A stretch of DNA of 45,898 nt from an uncultured Clostridia bacterium (GCA_947625805.1 CANQPT010000013.1:1-45898), one strand, 5' to 3'; positions 1 through 8,168 are shown, counted from the stretch's first letter. The notes: generated from the sequence alone by a model not told the origin. A program made the numbers and translations.

Positions 1-75
1 ATGGCAAAAGCGGGCAGCACGAAAGACACGGCGGGCATTCCCTGAAAAACGCATTGTACCCTGATTGTATTGCCT
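1..75 (-). repeat. Partial copy of an inverted-repeat element, cut by the window edge
   Basis: The reverse complement of this stretch aligns almost base for base with the left end of the complete copy at 27978-28255, including the terminal motif AGGCAATACAATCAGG and the following internal sequence (TTTTTCAGGGAATGC, then CTTTCGTGCTG). The outer end lies at about position 75; the rest of the copy is off the left side of the window. No ORF is visible in it. This is what a dispersed non-autonomous element or a structured intergenic repeat would look like. Confidence 0.75.
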
Positions 76-107
76 AAACGTTATTCTCAGCTTAAAGCCG
101 ATTCACC

Positions 108-1310
108 CTAATCCAGTTCCAAAAAAGTAACGCAATATGAGTTGTACTCTGGAATTTTCCCCATACTTACAGCATAAGAAATTCCGTTAACATCCGTTAT
201 GATTTTTCCGCGAAAATCTTTTAAGAAGCGTTTATCCTCTTCTTCATTTTCAAAGTGAACATACAGTACCCCTTCTTTTGATATATCGAGTTGTGTGAAA
301 TAGGAAATCGCATCTTCACATACTGAATATGAAAATCTTGGATTATACGAAACTGCTGACGGAACATAACTGAACTCATAAAAACACGTATTTGACAAAT
401 ATTCCGCAAAAACATGTCCGTTCTTAAAGCATATTCCATCAGGCGCCATAAAGTTAGCATAATAACTATCGCCGGTCATCCAGGTTGTGTCAATATGATA
501 CCACTTGTTGTCTATGCAGATCATATTTCATGTATGCCGTGCATTTGTCGTTGCACCGGTAATATATATAGTTTCAAGTTCGGCTCTTTTACAAAGTAAA
601 TCATATGCTGATGCATATCCATCACACACCGCCTTGTGTGCAACAAGCGCTCCATATGCGTCATGACATAAGTTGTAGTCATCATCATATTCAACATTAC
701 TTACCATCCATTTTGCAATTGCAAGAGCTTTTCCATATTCAGTACCATCATGCTCAAGCGATGCGAGAATAGAATCGGCTGTTTCAATTTTATCAGTATA
801 CTGCTTGAACTTTATATCAAAATCTCCTTCTTTGGCAAAATAAAAAGATTGTACTGTATTAGTATCATAATTTGTGTGTTCGTTAATGTAACCATTTACA
901 ATACTCATCTGAGACATAAAGTTAGATATGTACAAATCCCTTGCCAAAGTCATATCCATACAGTCAACAGACTTAGACAGAGGATACTCCAGTCTTTGCT
1001 GTCCATTGCTTTCTATAACCATGGCGGCAAGATCTGCAATCGCATCATATGCTATTTTTTGATTTTCGGTCAACTGATCGTACATATATACCGATTGAGG
1101 ATTCGGATAGGGTACGGTTTCAATTCCGGTAACCATTTCGGTATTGTGACCGGAGGATTTATCACCGAGATTTTCTGTCGTAGATTCAGTCGGTATGTCG
1201 CCTGAAATTACGTTATCCGATGCATCATAAGTCTGATATTCCTCTTTACAAGAAGAAAGAATGGATATAAGTATCAGCAATATTATTATTTTAGTAACAA
1301 TGCTTTTCAC
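108..1310 (-). pseudogene. Transglutaminase-like lipoprotein interrupted by an in-frame TGA
   Basis: Two ORFs (1310-528 and 524-108) lie in the same frame, separated only by TGA AAT. Joined, they form a protein of about 400 residues. The N-terminus is a lipoprotein signal with lipobox LSSC near residue 21, followed by a low-complexity Ser/Thr/Glu linker. A transglutaminase-like core then carries all three catalytic landmarks: Cys in AVCDGYA, His in ARHT and Asp in WYHIDTTW. The TGA falls exactly where the family has Trp in its HxWN motif, so a TGG-to-TGA change is the simplest explanation. The start is GTG at 1310, preceded by GAGGTGATAAA. As it stands the product ends right after the catalytic His and lacks the Asp, so it should be inactive. 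A sequencing error or natural read-through cannot be excluded. Such lipoproteins may act on cell-surface peptides, but the substrate is unknown. Confidence 0.85.
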
Positions 1311-1341
1311 TTTATCACCTCAATTTTATTTATACGGTAGC

Positions 1342-1392
1342 CCTGAGCGAAATAGAAAAAGCCTTGCGGCACAAGGAAAAACCGCGCTCAGG
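1342..1392. repeat. Nested inverted repeat in the gap upstream of the transglutaminase
   Basis: CCTGAGCG (1342-1349) pairs with CGCTCAGG (1385-1392). Inside it, CCTTG (1362-1366) pairs with CAAGG (1372-1376). No T-tract follows on either strand. It lies in a 360-base gap between the transglutaminase start and the SCIFF maturase stop that holds no convincing gene. The rest of the gap is the maturase terminator and otherwise featureless sequence. Confidence 0.4.
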
Positions 1393-1547
1393 TAGAAGAT
1401 GGGGCAGGAACGCATGTGGGTTCGTTCCTTTCATGCTGTTCAAAACCTGTCCACCCTCGCTCGTTTCGCCCGTCTCACTATATAAGACGGAAAATCTCAT
1501 CGTTTGGTTGCACTTGAGTGAAAAATTTTTTCAAAAAATGCAAAAAA

Positions 1548-1607
1548 ATGAAATGCACCCCCGTTAGACATGATACCGCATTGTCTGACTTTTGGGGTGC
1601 ATTTCAT
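1548..1607 (-). terminator. Long-stem terminator of the SCIFF maturase gene
   Basis: A perfect 14-bp inverted repeat (1548-1561 with 1594-1607, core ATGAAATGCACCCC) encloses a second 8-bp stem (1563-1570 with 1582-1589, one G-U type mismatch). Read on the minus strand it ends in TTTTTTTG, which fits intrinsic termination about 60 bases after the maturase stop. Confidence 0.8.
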
Positions 1608-1670
1608 CTTTGCCCTTATTCTTTTTTACGTCGTTTTTGCGTTCCTTTTTCCTGTCCAAAAACCGGTCGC

Positions 1671-3083
1671 TCAAACGTCAGGGCACATGGATTCAGCGTT
1701 TTCTTTCATCGTTTCCTGATATTTTGCGACCTGCATCATGATTGCACATTCCATGCGCTTGCGGAAGAGTTTGCATCCGTACTCGTACGTACCCGTAATG
1801 CTTCCCGCGGCGTGATATGCGTTTGCAGCACATCCGCCCGAGCAATACAGCCTAGCCCAGCAGTCGGCACATTCCGGGCGAGCGTACACGTTGCAGTGCT
1901 TGAACTCGTCCCGCATTTCGGTATTGGTCACACCGTCCCATACGTTGCCCATTCGGTATGCATCATCCCCCACAAACTGGTGGCAGGGATAGAGATCGCC
2001 CCAGGGCGTGACAGCCAGATACTCGGTTCCTGAGCCGCATCCCGAGATACGCTTGTAGATGCACGGACCGTGTTCCAGGTCGATCATGTAGTGATAAAAG
2101 GTGATCGGCTTGCCCTCCCGCTCCCGGCGCAGCATTTCCTTTGCTAAGATCTCGTACTGCTCGAAAAGTACCGGCAAATCCTCGTCGGTAAGCGCGCAGG
2201 GATCGTCCGGCGCACAAACCACCGGCTCCATGGACAACCGGGTAAAGCCGAGATCGGCCAGATGAAAGAGATCTTCGGTAAAATCCACATTGTGGTGGGT
2301 GTAGGTCCCGCGCACATAGTAGTCCCGCTCTCCACGCGCCCTTGCAAACTTCAAAAACTTCGGAATGATTTGCTCATAACTGCCGCGCCCGCTGTAATCC
2401 ACGCGGAAACGGTCGTGCACCTCGGGTCTGCCGTCGATGGACATGACCACATTGTGCATCTCACGATTGGCAAACTCAATGACCTCGTCGTCCACCAGCA
2501 CTCCGTTTGTGGTGAGCGTAAAGCGGAATTTCTTATTGTGGCGGCCTTCGATCTCTCTTGCATAAGCCACGAGGTCCTTTACCACATTCCAATTCAAGAG
2601 CGGCTCGCCGCCGAAAAAGTCTACCTCCAGATTGACCCGCTTGCCCGAATGCCCGACTAAGAAGTCCAGCGCCTGCTTGCCCACCTCGAAACTCATGAGC
2701 GCTCGCTCTCCCTTGTATTTCCCCTGGCTTGCAAAGCAGTAGGAACAGTTCAGATTGCAGCTATGGGCCACATGCAGGCAAAGCGCTTTGACTTCATTGC
2801 TTTTCCTTTGAAAATCAACCGCTTTCCCGGCATACGGATCTTCGGAAAACAGTTTTCCCGCCTCCCGCAGCGCCTCAACATCCGCAAGACACTCCAAAAT
2901 TTCATTCCCGGTCACGTCCGTCCGATCGGCGTACTTGGCTAACATAGCAGAGATAATCTCGTCCTGCGTCGAGCCTTCATACATTCCGATGATATCGTAA
3001 GCCAGGTCGTCCACCGCATGTACCGCTCCGGAACAGACGTCAAGCACGATGGAATAGCCGTTCAGTTTATATTGATGTATCAT
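1671..3083 (-). CDS. scfB: SCIFF peptide maturase, radical SAM/SPASM thioether-forming enzyme
   Basis: 470 residues. An N-terminal peptide-recognition (RRE-like) region covers about residues 1-95. The radical SAM cluster motif CxxxCxxC follows (C109, C113, C116 in HSCNLNCSYCF), and a Cys-rich SPASM domain covers about residues 350-450 (CGSGTEYLAVTPWGD, ECADCWARLYCSGGC). The length and order match the SCIFF maturase family. These enzymes use S-adenosylmethionine and three [4Fe-4S] clusters to join Cys sulfur to backbone carbons of the six-Cys SCIFF peptide. That precursor gene lies immediately upstream (3137-3292), which makes the assignment firm. The ATG at 3083 follows GAGGAAGAAAT. An intrinsic terminator sits between the two genes, so maturase expression probably depends on read-through. 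The role of mature SCIFF in the cell is not known. Confidence 0.93.
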   Translation of the reverse strand: MIHQYKLNGYSIVLDVCSGAVHAVDDLAYDIIGMYEGSTQDEIISAMLAKYADRTDVTGNEILECLADVEALREAGKLFSEDPYAGKAVDFQRKSNEVKALCLHVAHSCNLNCSYCFASQGKYKGERALMSFEVGKQALDFLVGHSGKRVNLEVDFFGGEPLLNWNVVKDLVAYAREIEGRHNKKFRFTLTTNGVLVDDEVIEFANREMHNVVMSIDGRPEVHDRFRVDYSGRGSYEQIIPKFLKFARARGERDYYVRGTYTHHNVDFTEDLFHLADLGFTRLSMEPVVCAPDDPCALTDEDLPVLFEQYEILAKEMLRREREGKPITFYHYMIDLEHGPCIYKRISGCGSGTEYLAVTPWGDLYPCHQFVGDDAYRMGNVWDGVTNTEMRDEFKHCNVYARPECADCWARLYCSGGCAANAYHAAGSITGTYEYGCKLFRKRMECAIMMQVAKYQETMKENAESMCPDV

Positions 3084-3100
3084 ATTTCTTCCTCAAAAAA

Positions 3101-3129
3101 ATACCGCTTGCGCCTGTTGCAAGCGGTAT
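3101..3129 (-). terminator. Terminator/attenuator between SCIFF precursor and maturase genes
   Basis: A perfect 11-bp stem (ATACCGCTTGC at 3101-3111 with its complement at 3119-3129) has a 7-base loop. On the minus strand a T7 tract follows, just before the maturase ribosome site. It should stop most transcripts after the short precursor gene and let a minority continue, giving excess peptide over enzyme. Confidence 0.85.
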
Positions 3130-3136
3130 TCAGAAC

Positions 3137-3292
3137 TTATTTCCTGTCTTTCTGCTTTTGCTCGCACAACTGGTTGGCCACGCCGCAAGAGGTTTTGCAT
3201 GCGGACTGGCAGGAGGTCTGACACTCGCCGCAGCCGCCTGTGACAGCACTCTTCTTCAAATCGCGCGTTTCAATCGTCTGAATACGCTTCAT
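3137..3292 (-). CDS. scfA: SCIFF ribosomal peptide precursor (six cysteines in forty-five)
   Basis: A 51-residue ORF read directly from the sequence. It starts MKRIQTIETRDLKKSAVTGG, followed by a Cys-rich half with six Cys (GCGEC, TSC, SAC, TSC, QLC) and a basic tail KQKDRK. This is the hallmark SCIFF precursor of Clostridia: the N-terminal half acts as leader and the Cys-rich half is cross-linked by the neighbouring radical SAM maturase. The ATG at 3292 is preceded by AAAGGGGGAAACCCAT. A promoter (TTGACC-N17-TACAAT) lies about 40 bases upstream and overlaps the stop codon of the decarboxylase gene. A strong terminator follows the stop codon. The function of the mature peptide is unknown. Confidence 0.93.
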   Translation of the reverse strand: MKRIQTIETRDLKKSAVTGGCGECQTSCQSACKTSCGVANQLCEQKQKDRK

Positions 3293-3328
3293 ATGGGTTT
3301 CCCCCTTTCCGAAATCTTATTATTTTAT

Positions 3329-3357
3329 ATTGTACAACATTTTTTGCCGTAGGTCAA
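3329..3357 (-). promoter_or_regulatory. Promoter of the SCIFF gene
   Basis: TTGACC (3357-3352), a 17-base spacer and TACAAT (3334-3329) on the minus strand. The -35 box overlaps the TGA stop of the upstream decarboxylase gene. Confidence 0.75.
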
Positions 3358-4745
3358 GCATTCCCGACACAAAAAATTCTTTTTGGCAGTTGTCCGCGGT
3401 CAGAATGCAGTTTTTCCGCCTCTCCCAGCATACCTTCGCCGATTACTTCACCGGGTACGAGCACCGGGATCCCGGGCGGATACGCCCAGACATATTCGCC
3501 GCTGACCTGTCCCACGGCCTCCGCGAGCGGACAAAACGCTCCGGGAGAGGCCAGCGCTTCACCGACCGAAAGACGTTTTTCCGGCAAAACAAAAGGCTGT
3601 ACCGGACGCGGAAGCCCCCCCTTGCGGCAGGTCCGATCTATGGCGCATACGGCGTCGGCAAACCGGCGCAGACTTTGAGCCGTGTCCCCCATTCCGGTCA
3701 TGGCCACGACATAGCACTCATGCGCCATTTCCACCTCGATCCGGAATTGTTCCCGGAATATGCCGGCAAGTTCCCGGCCGGTCAGGTCGGCGTCGGCGCA
3801 AAAGACCACGATCTTCGAGGGATCCTGCGCAAAAACGGTTTGTCCGCCCTGCCAAATGCAAAGGTGCGCAAGGCTCTCCGCCGCCCGATCGAATTCCGCG
3901 CGGGCGGCCAGCCACCTCTCTGCTGCAGCGGTTCCCTGCCGTTCCAGATAGTTCACGCATCCGTCGATCGAAGCCGACAAAAGATAGGATGGGCTGGAGG
4001 ATTGAAAAATCACCGTGTTGCGCCGTACTCTTGCGGGATCGATCCGTTCTCCGTTTACGTGCAGGATCGCCGTCTGAGTCAGGCTGGGCAAGGTTTTATG
4101 TAAACTCTGCACCACCAGATCCGCCCCGCACCGGACTGCGCTCTCAGGAAAGCCTCCGAATCCCAAATGCGCCCCGTGCGCCTCGTCTACAAACAACAGT
4201 GCGCCCCGTGCATGACAGACGTCCGCGATCCGGCGCACGTCACTGATCACACCTTCATAGGTAGGACTGGTGACGGCCACCAAGCGCACATTCGGATGCG
4301 CGTCCAGCGCCTGTGCCACCTCTGCCGCGCTCACAGAGCCAAAAATCCCGGTTTGCGGATCGGCAGACGGAAGCAGATAATGGGGCTTGGCATCTGCAAG
4401 TTCCGCCGCATGATAGACCGACTTGTGCGAGTTGCGGGCGAGCAGTATTTCACCGCCGGACGGAACCGCCGCCCGAATGGCTGCGAGCACACCGGCGGTG
4501 CTTCCGTTCACAAGACAAATGCTCTGTTTCGCGCCCCAAAGCCGCGCGGCGCGTTCTTCCAAGCGTGCAAACAACTCTTGCGGATCGTTTAGATTGTCAA
4601 AACCGTCAATCTCGGTAATGTCAAAGCGTGCGCCCAGGGGCGCAAGCCACGCAAAGTCTTCCGTATTTCGCTTATGCCCCGGCATATGCATGGCAAGCGC
4701 GCCCGAGTCAGAATATTGTCTTAATTTGTCTAAAAGCGATTCCAT
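3354..4745 (-). CDS. Orn/Lys/Arg decarboxylase family protein (PLP-dependent), probably leaderless
   Basis: 463 residues from ATG 4745. Early motif MPGHKR, then the PLP aldolase-fold core with LFVDEAHGAH and the Schiff-base lysine in QSLHKTLPS, and a small C-terminal domain. This is the short form of the family (about 460-490 residues, as in Gram-positive SpeA/YaaO-like enzymes). Family members decarboxylate arginine, lysine or ornithine to a diamine or agmatine in the cytoplasm; substrate cannot be read from sequence. An upstream in-frame start (4799) would run through the promoter and is rejected. The promoter TATAAT ends six bases before this ATG, so transcription should start at or next to the A of ATG, and there is no Shine-Dalgarno. 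A degenerate copy of this promoter and start region occurs at about 17523-17718. Confidence 0.88.
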   Translation of the reverse strand: MESLLDKLRQYSDSGALAMHMPGHKRNTEDFAWLAPLGARFDITEIDGFDNLNDPQELFARLEERAARLWGAKQSICLVNGSTAGVLAAIRAAVPSGGEILLARNSHKSVYHAAELADAKPHYLLPSADPQTGIFGSVSAAEVAQALDAHPNVRLVAVTSPTYEGVISDVRRIADVCHARGALLFVDEAHGAHLGFGGFPESAVRCGADLVVQSLHKTLPSLTQTAILHVNGERIDPARVRRNTVIFQSSSPSYLLSASIDGCVNYLERQGTAAAERWLAARAEFDRAAESLAHLCIWQGGQTVFAQDPSKIVVFCADADLTGRELAGIFREQFRIEVEMAHECYVVAMTGMGDTAQSLRRFADAVCAIDRTCRKGGLPRPVQPFVLPEKRLSVGEALASPGAFCPLAEAVGQVSGEYVWAYPPGIPVLVPGEVIGEGMLGEAEKLHSDRGQLPKRIFCVGNA

Positions 4746-4751
4746 GGTTCC

Positions 4752-4780
4752 ATTATACAATATTTCCCTATATGCGTCAA
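4752..4780 (-). promoter_or_regulatory. Near-consensus promoter of the decarboxylase gene, leaderless geometry
   Basis: TTGACG (4780-4775), spacer 17, TATAAT (4757-4752), then six bases and the ATG at 4745. The predicted +1 coincides with the start codon. Confidence 0.85.
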
Positions 4781-4817
4781 GCATGGACGGACTGCACAAA
4801 ACCCTCGGATAGATCTG

Positions 4818-5639
4818 TTATTCCATCGCCCGCACACCGCTTGACGTACAGATCAGGTGAACGTTTCCCTCTGCGGTAGTATACACCTGACAGCCTGCGT
4901 CGGAAAGGACCGCGAGGGTTCGCTCGTCCGGCGGACGCTCGTCCGAGGTACAGATGAACGCCGTTCCCGGCCCACAGGCGGAGATCAGTGCAGGCAATGC
5001 ATCGTCGTATCTGCCGTGGTGCGGGATCTTGATGAAATCACAGGATAGATCATAACCGCGCTCTAACAGTTCTTCCATCCTCTGCCCTTCGATATCGCCG
5101 CAGAACAGCAGTTTCCGTCCGGCGCATTCGGCCTTCACCACCAGAGATCGGTTGTTGCTCTCTTTTTCGTAGGTTTCTCCGTGGGCGGTAAAAACCGTAT
5201 AATCCACGTCGTCGATCGAGAAAGCGGTATCGTCGCTCAGCGTGACCGGCAGCAGATCCGCCGCAGAGATCGCCGACACATAGGCCTCATATTCCTCCGA
5301 GTCGGCCGCTGTGTCCGGCTGATAGACCGTACCGATCTCAAAGCGTCGGATCAGGTATTGCGCACCGCCCACGTGATCGCGGTCAAAATGGGTGATGATC
5401 AGTGCATCCAGCCGGGTGATGCCGACGTCTTTCAAAAACTGTGCGACCGTTTCGCGTTCCTCGTAGGATCCCGTATCGATCAGCACGGCGGAATTTTCCG
5501 TTTTCAATAAGATCGCGTCCGCTTTGCCTACCTCCAGCGCAGATACCGCAAGTCCGCCGCTCTTCTCACAGCCGTTCGTCACACCGCACGCAAAGGCAAA
5601 CAGGATCAAAAGTGCGGCGATTTTCCAAAATTGTTTCAT
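4818..5639 (-). CDS. ComEC/Rec2-like metallo-beta-lactamase-fold exported protein
   Basis: 273 residues. The N-terminal hydrophobic segment (about residues 6-20) ends in FACGVTNGC, so it is exported or a loose lipoprotein. The body is a metallo-beta-lactamase fold: LIDTG, then the metal motif THFDRDHVGG (HxDxDH type), FCGDIEG and PHHGRYDD near the C-terminus. This matches the soluble C-terminal domain of ComEC, which also occurs as stand-alone secreted proteins; hydrolysis of nucleic acid or a nucleotide is plausible but unproven. The ATG at 5639 has GGAGGGAACGGCA in front. It lies between the zinc-ribbon gene and the decarboxylase on the same strand, but the decarboxylase has its own promoter, so they need not share a transcript. 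Confidence 0.82.
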   Translation of the reverse strand: MKQFWKIAALLILFAFACGVTNGCEKSGGLAVSALEVGKADAILLKTENSAVLIDTGSYEERETVAQFLKDVGITRLDALIITHFDRDHVGGAQYLIRRFEIGTVYQPDTAADSEEYEAYVSAISAADLLPVTLSDDTAFSIDDVDYTVFTAHGETYEKESNNRSLVVKAECAGRKLLFCGDIEGQRMEELLERGYDLSCDFIKIPHHGRYDDALPALISACGPGTAFICTSDERPPDERTLAVLSDAGCQVYTTAEGNVHLICTSSGVRAME

Positions 5640-5698
5640 TGCCGTTCCCTCCTGCCCTTATTGTTTCCGAAAAAGGAAAAAACAGTCGCCCTCTTTCA

Positions 5699-5728
5699 AA
5701 AAATCCCGCACATCCATGCGGGATTTTT
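5699..5728 (-). terminator. Terminator of the zinc-ribbon protein gene
   Basis: A 12-bp perfect stem (AAAAATCCCGCA at 5699-5710 with 5717-5728), loop of six. It begins at the last base of the TGA stop and carries its T-tract in the 3' arm. By symmetry it could act in both directions. Confidence 0.75.
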
Positions 5729-7248
5729 CAGTCTTGCTCTTTGAATTTGTTTTTGCCCTTGCCAAAGAACAGCGCGTCTTGCGTACGGTAGTACGCGGCG
5801 CTTGTCCCGACCCGGTATTCGGTGATCGATTCACTGATCAAGCGCGGTTTTCCTCCACCCCTGAGGGCGTACAGATCGCGGGCGCTCTCATCACGCACGG
5901 TAGTATAAAACAGATAGTCGCTTCCGCTGACCGAAAAACGATCCGCCTGCTCGGCGATCTGTTTTGCACGCATTCTTCCGTGCTTGCTCCACAGCACACC
6001 CGAGGAATCGACATAATATAAATACCGGCCGTTCTTGCTCATGGCGAATTGTCCGGCATCCTCTGCGATCACGGAGGACTTCCCGTTGGACGCGCAAACG
6101 GTCAACTGATTGTCACACACATAATAGACCCGTTTCCCATTGACGGCGCATATCGCAGTCTCCACGCCATCTTTCAACTTTTGTGCGCCGTATTTTTTGT
6201 TTACATAATACAGGTTCTTGTCTGCATCCATATAAAACTTGGATCTTAATGCACGGAGGCCAATGCAAATCGCCGTAGTATCATCGGATAGGAACGGCAG
6301 GCTGGAGCATGCGGACAAATACATACAAGTGACCGGAGAAAGCACCGCATCCGCCAGTTTGACAGCCTCTTTGCCGCCTGTGTAGACGTAACTTGCTCCG
6401 CCGGATGAAAAAAGAATATCCGATGCGTCCGCCGACAGATATACCGTAGCGTCCACGTTCTCTCCGATCCGAAGTTCCTTTTTCCCGTTGCCGTAATACA
6501 GGTTTTTACTGCCGTCTAACGTATAGATCTTCTTTGCGCCGTCCGAAACCGAAAGCGGATAGCGATCGCCCTCCGCGTATTTTTGCGGCTTTTTGCCGGT
6601 ACAGTAGTACATCACGTTGCCCGCGGTCTCCTCTTTGAGATAGACAAGGGTACCGTCCGAGGAAACGCAAAGATTGCCGGAAAGCACGTTGTAGTCAATG
6701 CGCACGCTTTTGCCCGAGGAACGGGTATAGCGATAAAGTTCGCCCACCGAGTTGACATAAGCAAGAAAATCCCCGCTTGCAGACAGCTGATAATGCTCTA
6801 CCTTATCCGTGACCTGCCGCACACCCTTTTTATCGACGAGATAAAGGGCATCCGCGTCCATAAAGGCCTGCACTTTTCCGGACATGGACCGGGACTGACG
6901 GATCAGTTTTTCCCCAAGATCAAAGGGACAATCGAGCCGCTTGCCGTTATAATAAAACGCGATTTTCCCATCGTTTGTCACGCTGTAGATCGTGGCGCTC
7001 TCAGTTACAAACGGACCCGGACGGCGGCTGTACGCGAAAACCGCCGCCGAAATGATCAGCGCCGCGATCAAAACCACGATACACACCCAAGACCGCAACG
7101 GGATCGCACGCAACGACCCCGGCATTTGTGAAGAAAGATTTTTCTTTTGCACCTTGCCGCAGTGCGGGCAAAGGGCAATATCGTCCTCTATTTGCTTTTT
7201 GCAGGATTTACAAATCATGTGATCTTTTTCCGAATCGTTTTTGTACAC
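5728..7248 (-). CDS. Membrane-anchored zinc-ribbon protein with propeller-like extracellular repeats
   Basis: 506 residues from GTG 7248. A zinc ribbon (CKSCKKQ...LCPHCGK) covers about residues 13-33. One transmembrane helix (about residues 55-73, WVCIVVLIAALIISAAVFAY) follows, then about 430 residues of repeating beta-strand units with Tyr-Tyr pairs (YYNGK, YYCTGK, YYGNGK, YYVNKK, YYVCDN). These resemble the KxYY-rich propeller repeats of DUF5050-like proteins. The ribbon should be inside the cell and the repeats outside; function is not known. The start is debatable: the GTG lies six bases after a perfect -10 box, so it may be leaderless, while the ATG at 7218 gives a protein 10 residues shorter and has only a weak purine stretch (GGAAAAAG) in front. 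A terminator overlaps the stop. Confidence 0.75.
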   Translation of the reverse strand: MYKNDSEKDHMICKSCKKQIEDDIALCPHCGKVQKKNLSSQMPGSLRAIPLRSWVCIVVLIAALIISAAVFAYSRRPGPFVTESATIYSVTNDGKIAFYYNGKRLDCPFDLGEKLIRQSRSMSGKVQAFMDADALYLVDKKGVRQVTDKVEHYQLSASGDFLAYVNSVGELYRYTRSSGKSVRIDYNVLSGNLCVSSDGTLVYLKEETAGNVMYYCTGKKPQKYAEGDRYPLSVSDGAKKIYTLDGSKNLYYGNGKKELRIGENVDATVYLSADASDILFSSGGASYVYTGGKEAVKLADAVLSPVTCMYLSACSSLPFLSDDTTAICIGLRALRSKFYMDADKNLYYVNKKYGAQKLKDGVETAICAVNGKRVYYVCDNQLTVCASNGKSSVIAEDAGQFAMSKNGRYLYYVDSSGVLWSKHGRMRAKQIAEQADRFSVSGSDYLFYTTVRDESARDLYALRGGGKPRLISESITEYRVGTSAAYYRTQDALFFGKGKNKFKEQD

Positions 7249-7254
7249 GGCATG

Positions 7255-7283
7255 ATTATACTATATTTTTTCTGATTCGTCAA
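7255..7283 (-). promoter_or_regulatory. Promoter of the zinc-ribbon gene, leaderless geometry
   Basis: TTGACG (7283-7278), spacer 17, TATAAT (7260-7255), six bases, then GTG at 7248. This is the same spacing as in front of the decarboxylase gene. Confidence 0.8.
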
Positions 7284-7293
7284 GGGGACGCTC

Positions 7294-7914
7294 TCACGCC
7301 AAAAACCGGCGGGTATATTCCCGGATGTCAAATTCATCCAACGGGCAGTCCTTTGATAAATAGAGCGGATGGTGGGGATGACCCGCCTTGGAACGCTTGC
7401 CGATGGTGTACCAGCGTGCGCCGTACTTTTCACCCACCGCGATCATGTCCGAAACACAGGAAAAGAGATACGGGCGCTTTTCGATCAGCGTGCCCCATGC
7501 CGCCCAGATGGAGGGCCGACCCTCGCAACGGGACAGCACATAATCAAAGGCCCGCAGGTTTTCCTCGTGCAGGACCTGATTGCACTGCTGCTCCATATCA
7601 TCCGGATCGGTGGCCCGCTGGGCATAGACGTTGAACATCATAAAGCCGTCAAAACCGCACCCGAGAGCAAAGTTCTCCACCCGCTTGACCGTAGGATCCA
7701 AATTGTCCGGCTCGGCCGTGGAGGGATTAATACCGATGCAGATGAGCGGATTGCGCCCTCTTGTGCCCAGCACATACCGGTATTCCTCATATTGACCGGG
7801 TACATACAGCCAGCGCTCTCTGTCGTAGGGCATTTCCCCCTGTCCCGCTCTCTCAAGAGCCTCGGAAAACGACTGGATCTGCAACCGGTTTGTACTTCCG
7901 CTTGGAATATGCAT
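7294..7914 (-). CDS. DUF1643 domain-containing protein
   Basis: 206 residues from ATG 7914. Family landmarks are ICIGINPSTA, the DPTVKRVENFA stretch and a C-terminal part with GKRSKAGHPHHPLYL. DUF1643 proteins are small soluble proteins without an established biochemical role; they are found scattered in bacteria and phages. An ATG further upstream (7953) lies inside the promoter spacer, so it is rejected. The chosen ATG has GGAGGAAGCCAA directly in front and lies about 30 bases after the -10 box TAAAAT. It is a single-gene unit that runs toward the zinc-ribbon gene with no obvious terminator between. Confidence 0.82.
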   Translation of the reverse strand: MHIPSGSTNRLQIQSFSEALERAGQGEMPYDRERWLYVPGQYEEYRYVLGTRGRNPLICIGINPSTAEPDNLDPTVKRVENFALGCGFDGFMMFNVYAQRATDPDDMEQQCNQVLHEENLRAFDYVLSRCEGRPSIWAAWGTLIEKRPYLFSCVSDMIAVGEKYGARWYTIGKRSKAGHPHHPLYLSKDCPLDEFDIREYTRRFLA

Positions 7915-7943
7915 TTGGCTTCCTCCGCACTTTGCTTTTCTAT

Positions 7944-7972
7944 ATTTTAGCATATCCGTGTCTTTTTTTCAA
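7944..7972 (-). promoter_or_regulatory. Promoter of the DUF1643 gene
   Basis: TTGAAA (7972-7967), spacer 17, TAAAAT (7949-7944) on the minus strand. The position fixes the downstream ATG (7914) as the start. It is back to back with the mgtE promoter at 7991. Confidence 0.75.
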
Positions 7973-7990
7973 CCAAGAGAAAAATTTTCC

Positions 7991-8019
7991 TTGTCAAGCG
8001 GACGATTGCGTGGTAAAAT
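7991..8019 (+). promoter_or_regulatory. Promoter of the mgtE operon
   Basis: TTGTCA (7991-7996), spacer 17, TAAAAT (8014-8019). The predicted start near 8026 gives a leader of about 140 bases before mgtE. Confidence 0.7.
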
Positions 8020-8025
8020 ATAAAT

Positions 8026-8168
8026 AAGAATTTGATTTCAGGAGGTACGCATGGAACACGGTAATTCGGGTCAAGGCGACCACGGGCGAACACGCCCTCC
8101 GGGCCGGCGCGTGCCTCAGCCGCTCCCGGTGTCCGGAGGGGAAAAACCGTTTTTCAAAAAACACACAC
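8026..8168 (+). promoter_or_regulatory. Structured leader of mgtE containing a small upstream ORF
   Basis: After a strong ribosome site (AGGAGGTACGC) and ATG at 8051, the leader can form GGGCG-AACA-CGCCC and a larger stem CCCTCCGG/CCGGAGGG around the GC-rich middle. It does not match the M-box (ykoK) consensus that I know. No T-tract terminator is visible, so control would be at translation. mgtE itself has no Shine-Dalgarno before its ATG (TTTTTCAAAAAACACACAC), which makes dependence on the leader likely. Confidence 0.45.

Noticed and set aside
528..530. TGA as selenocysteine or a genome-wide Trp codon
   Set aside because: The family has Trp, not Cys, here, no SECIS-like element is evident, and other genes in the window end in TGA.
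8026..8168. M-box (ykoK) Mg2+ riboswitch before mgtE
   Set aside because: None of the conserved M-box segments I know can be placed in the leader. A covariance search would be decisive.
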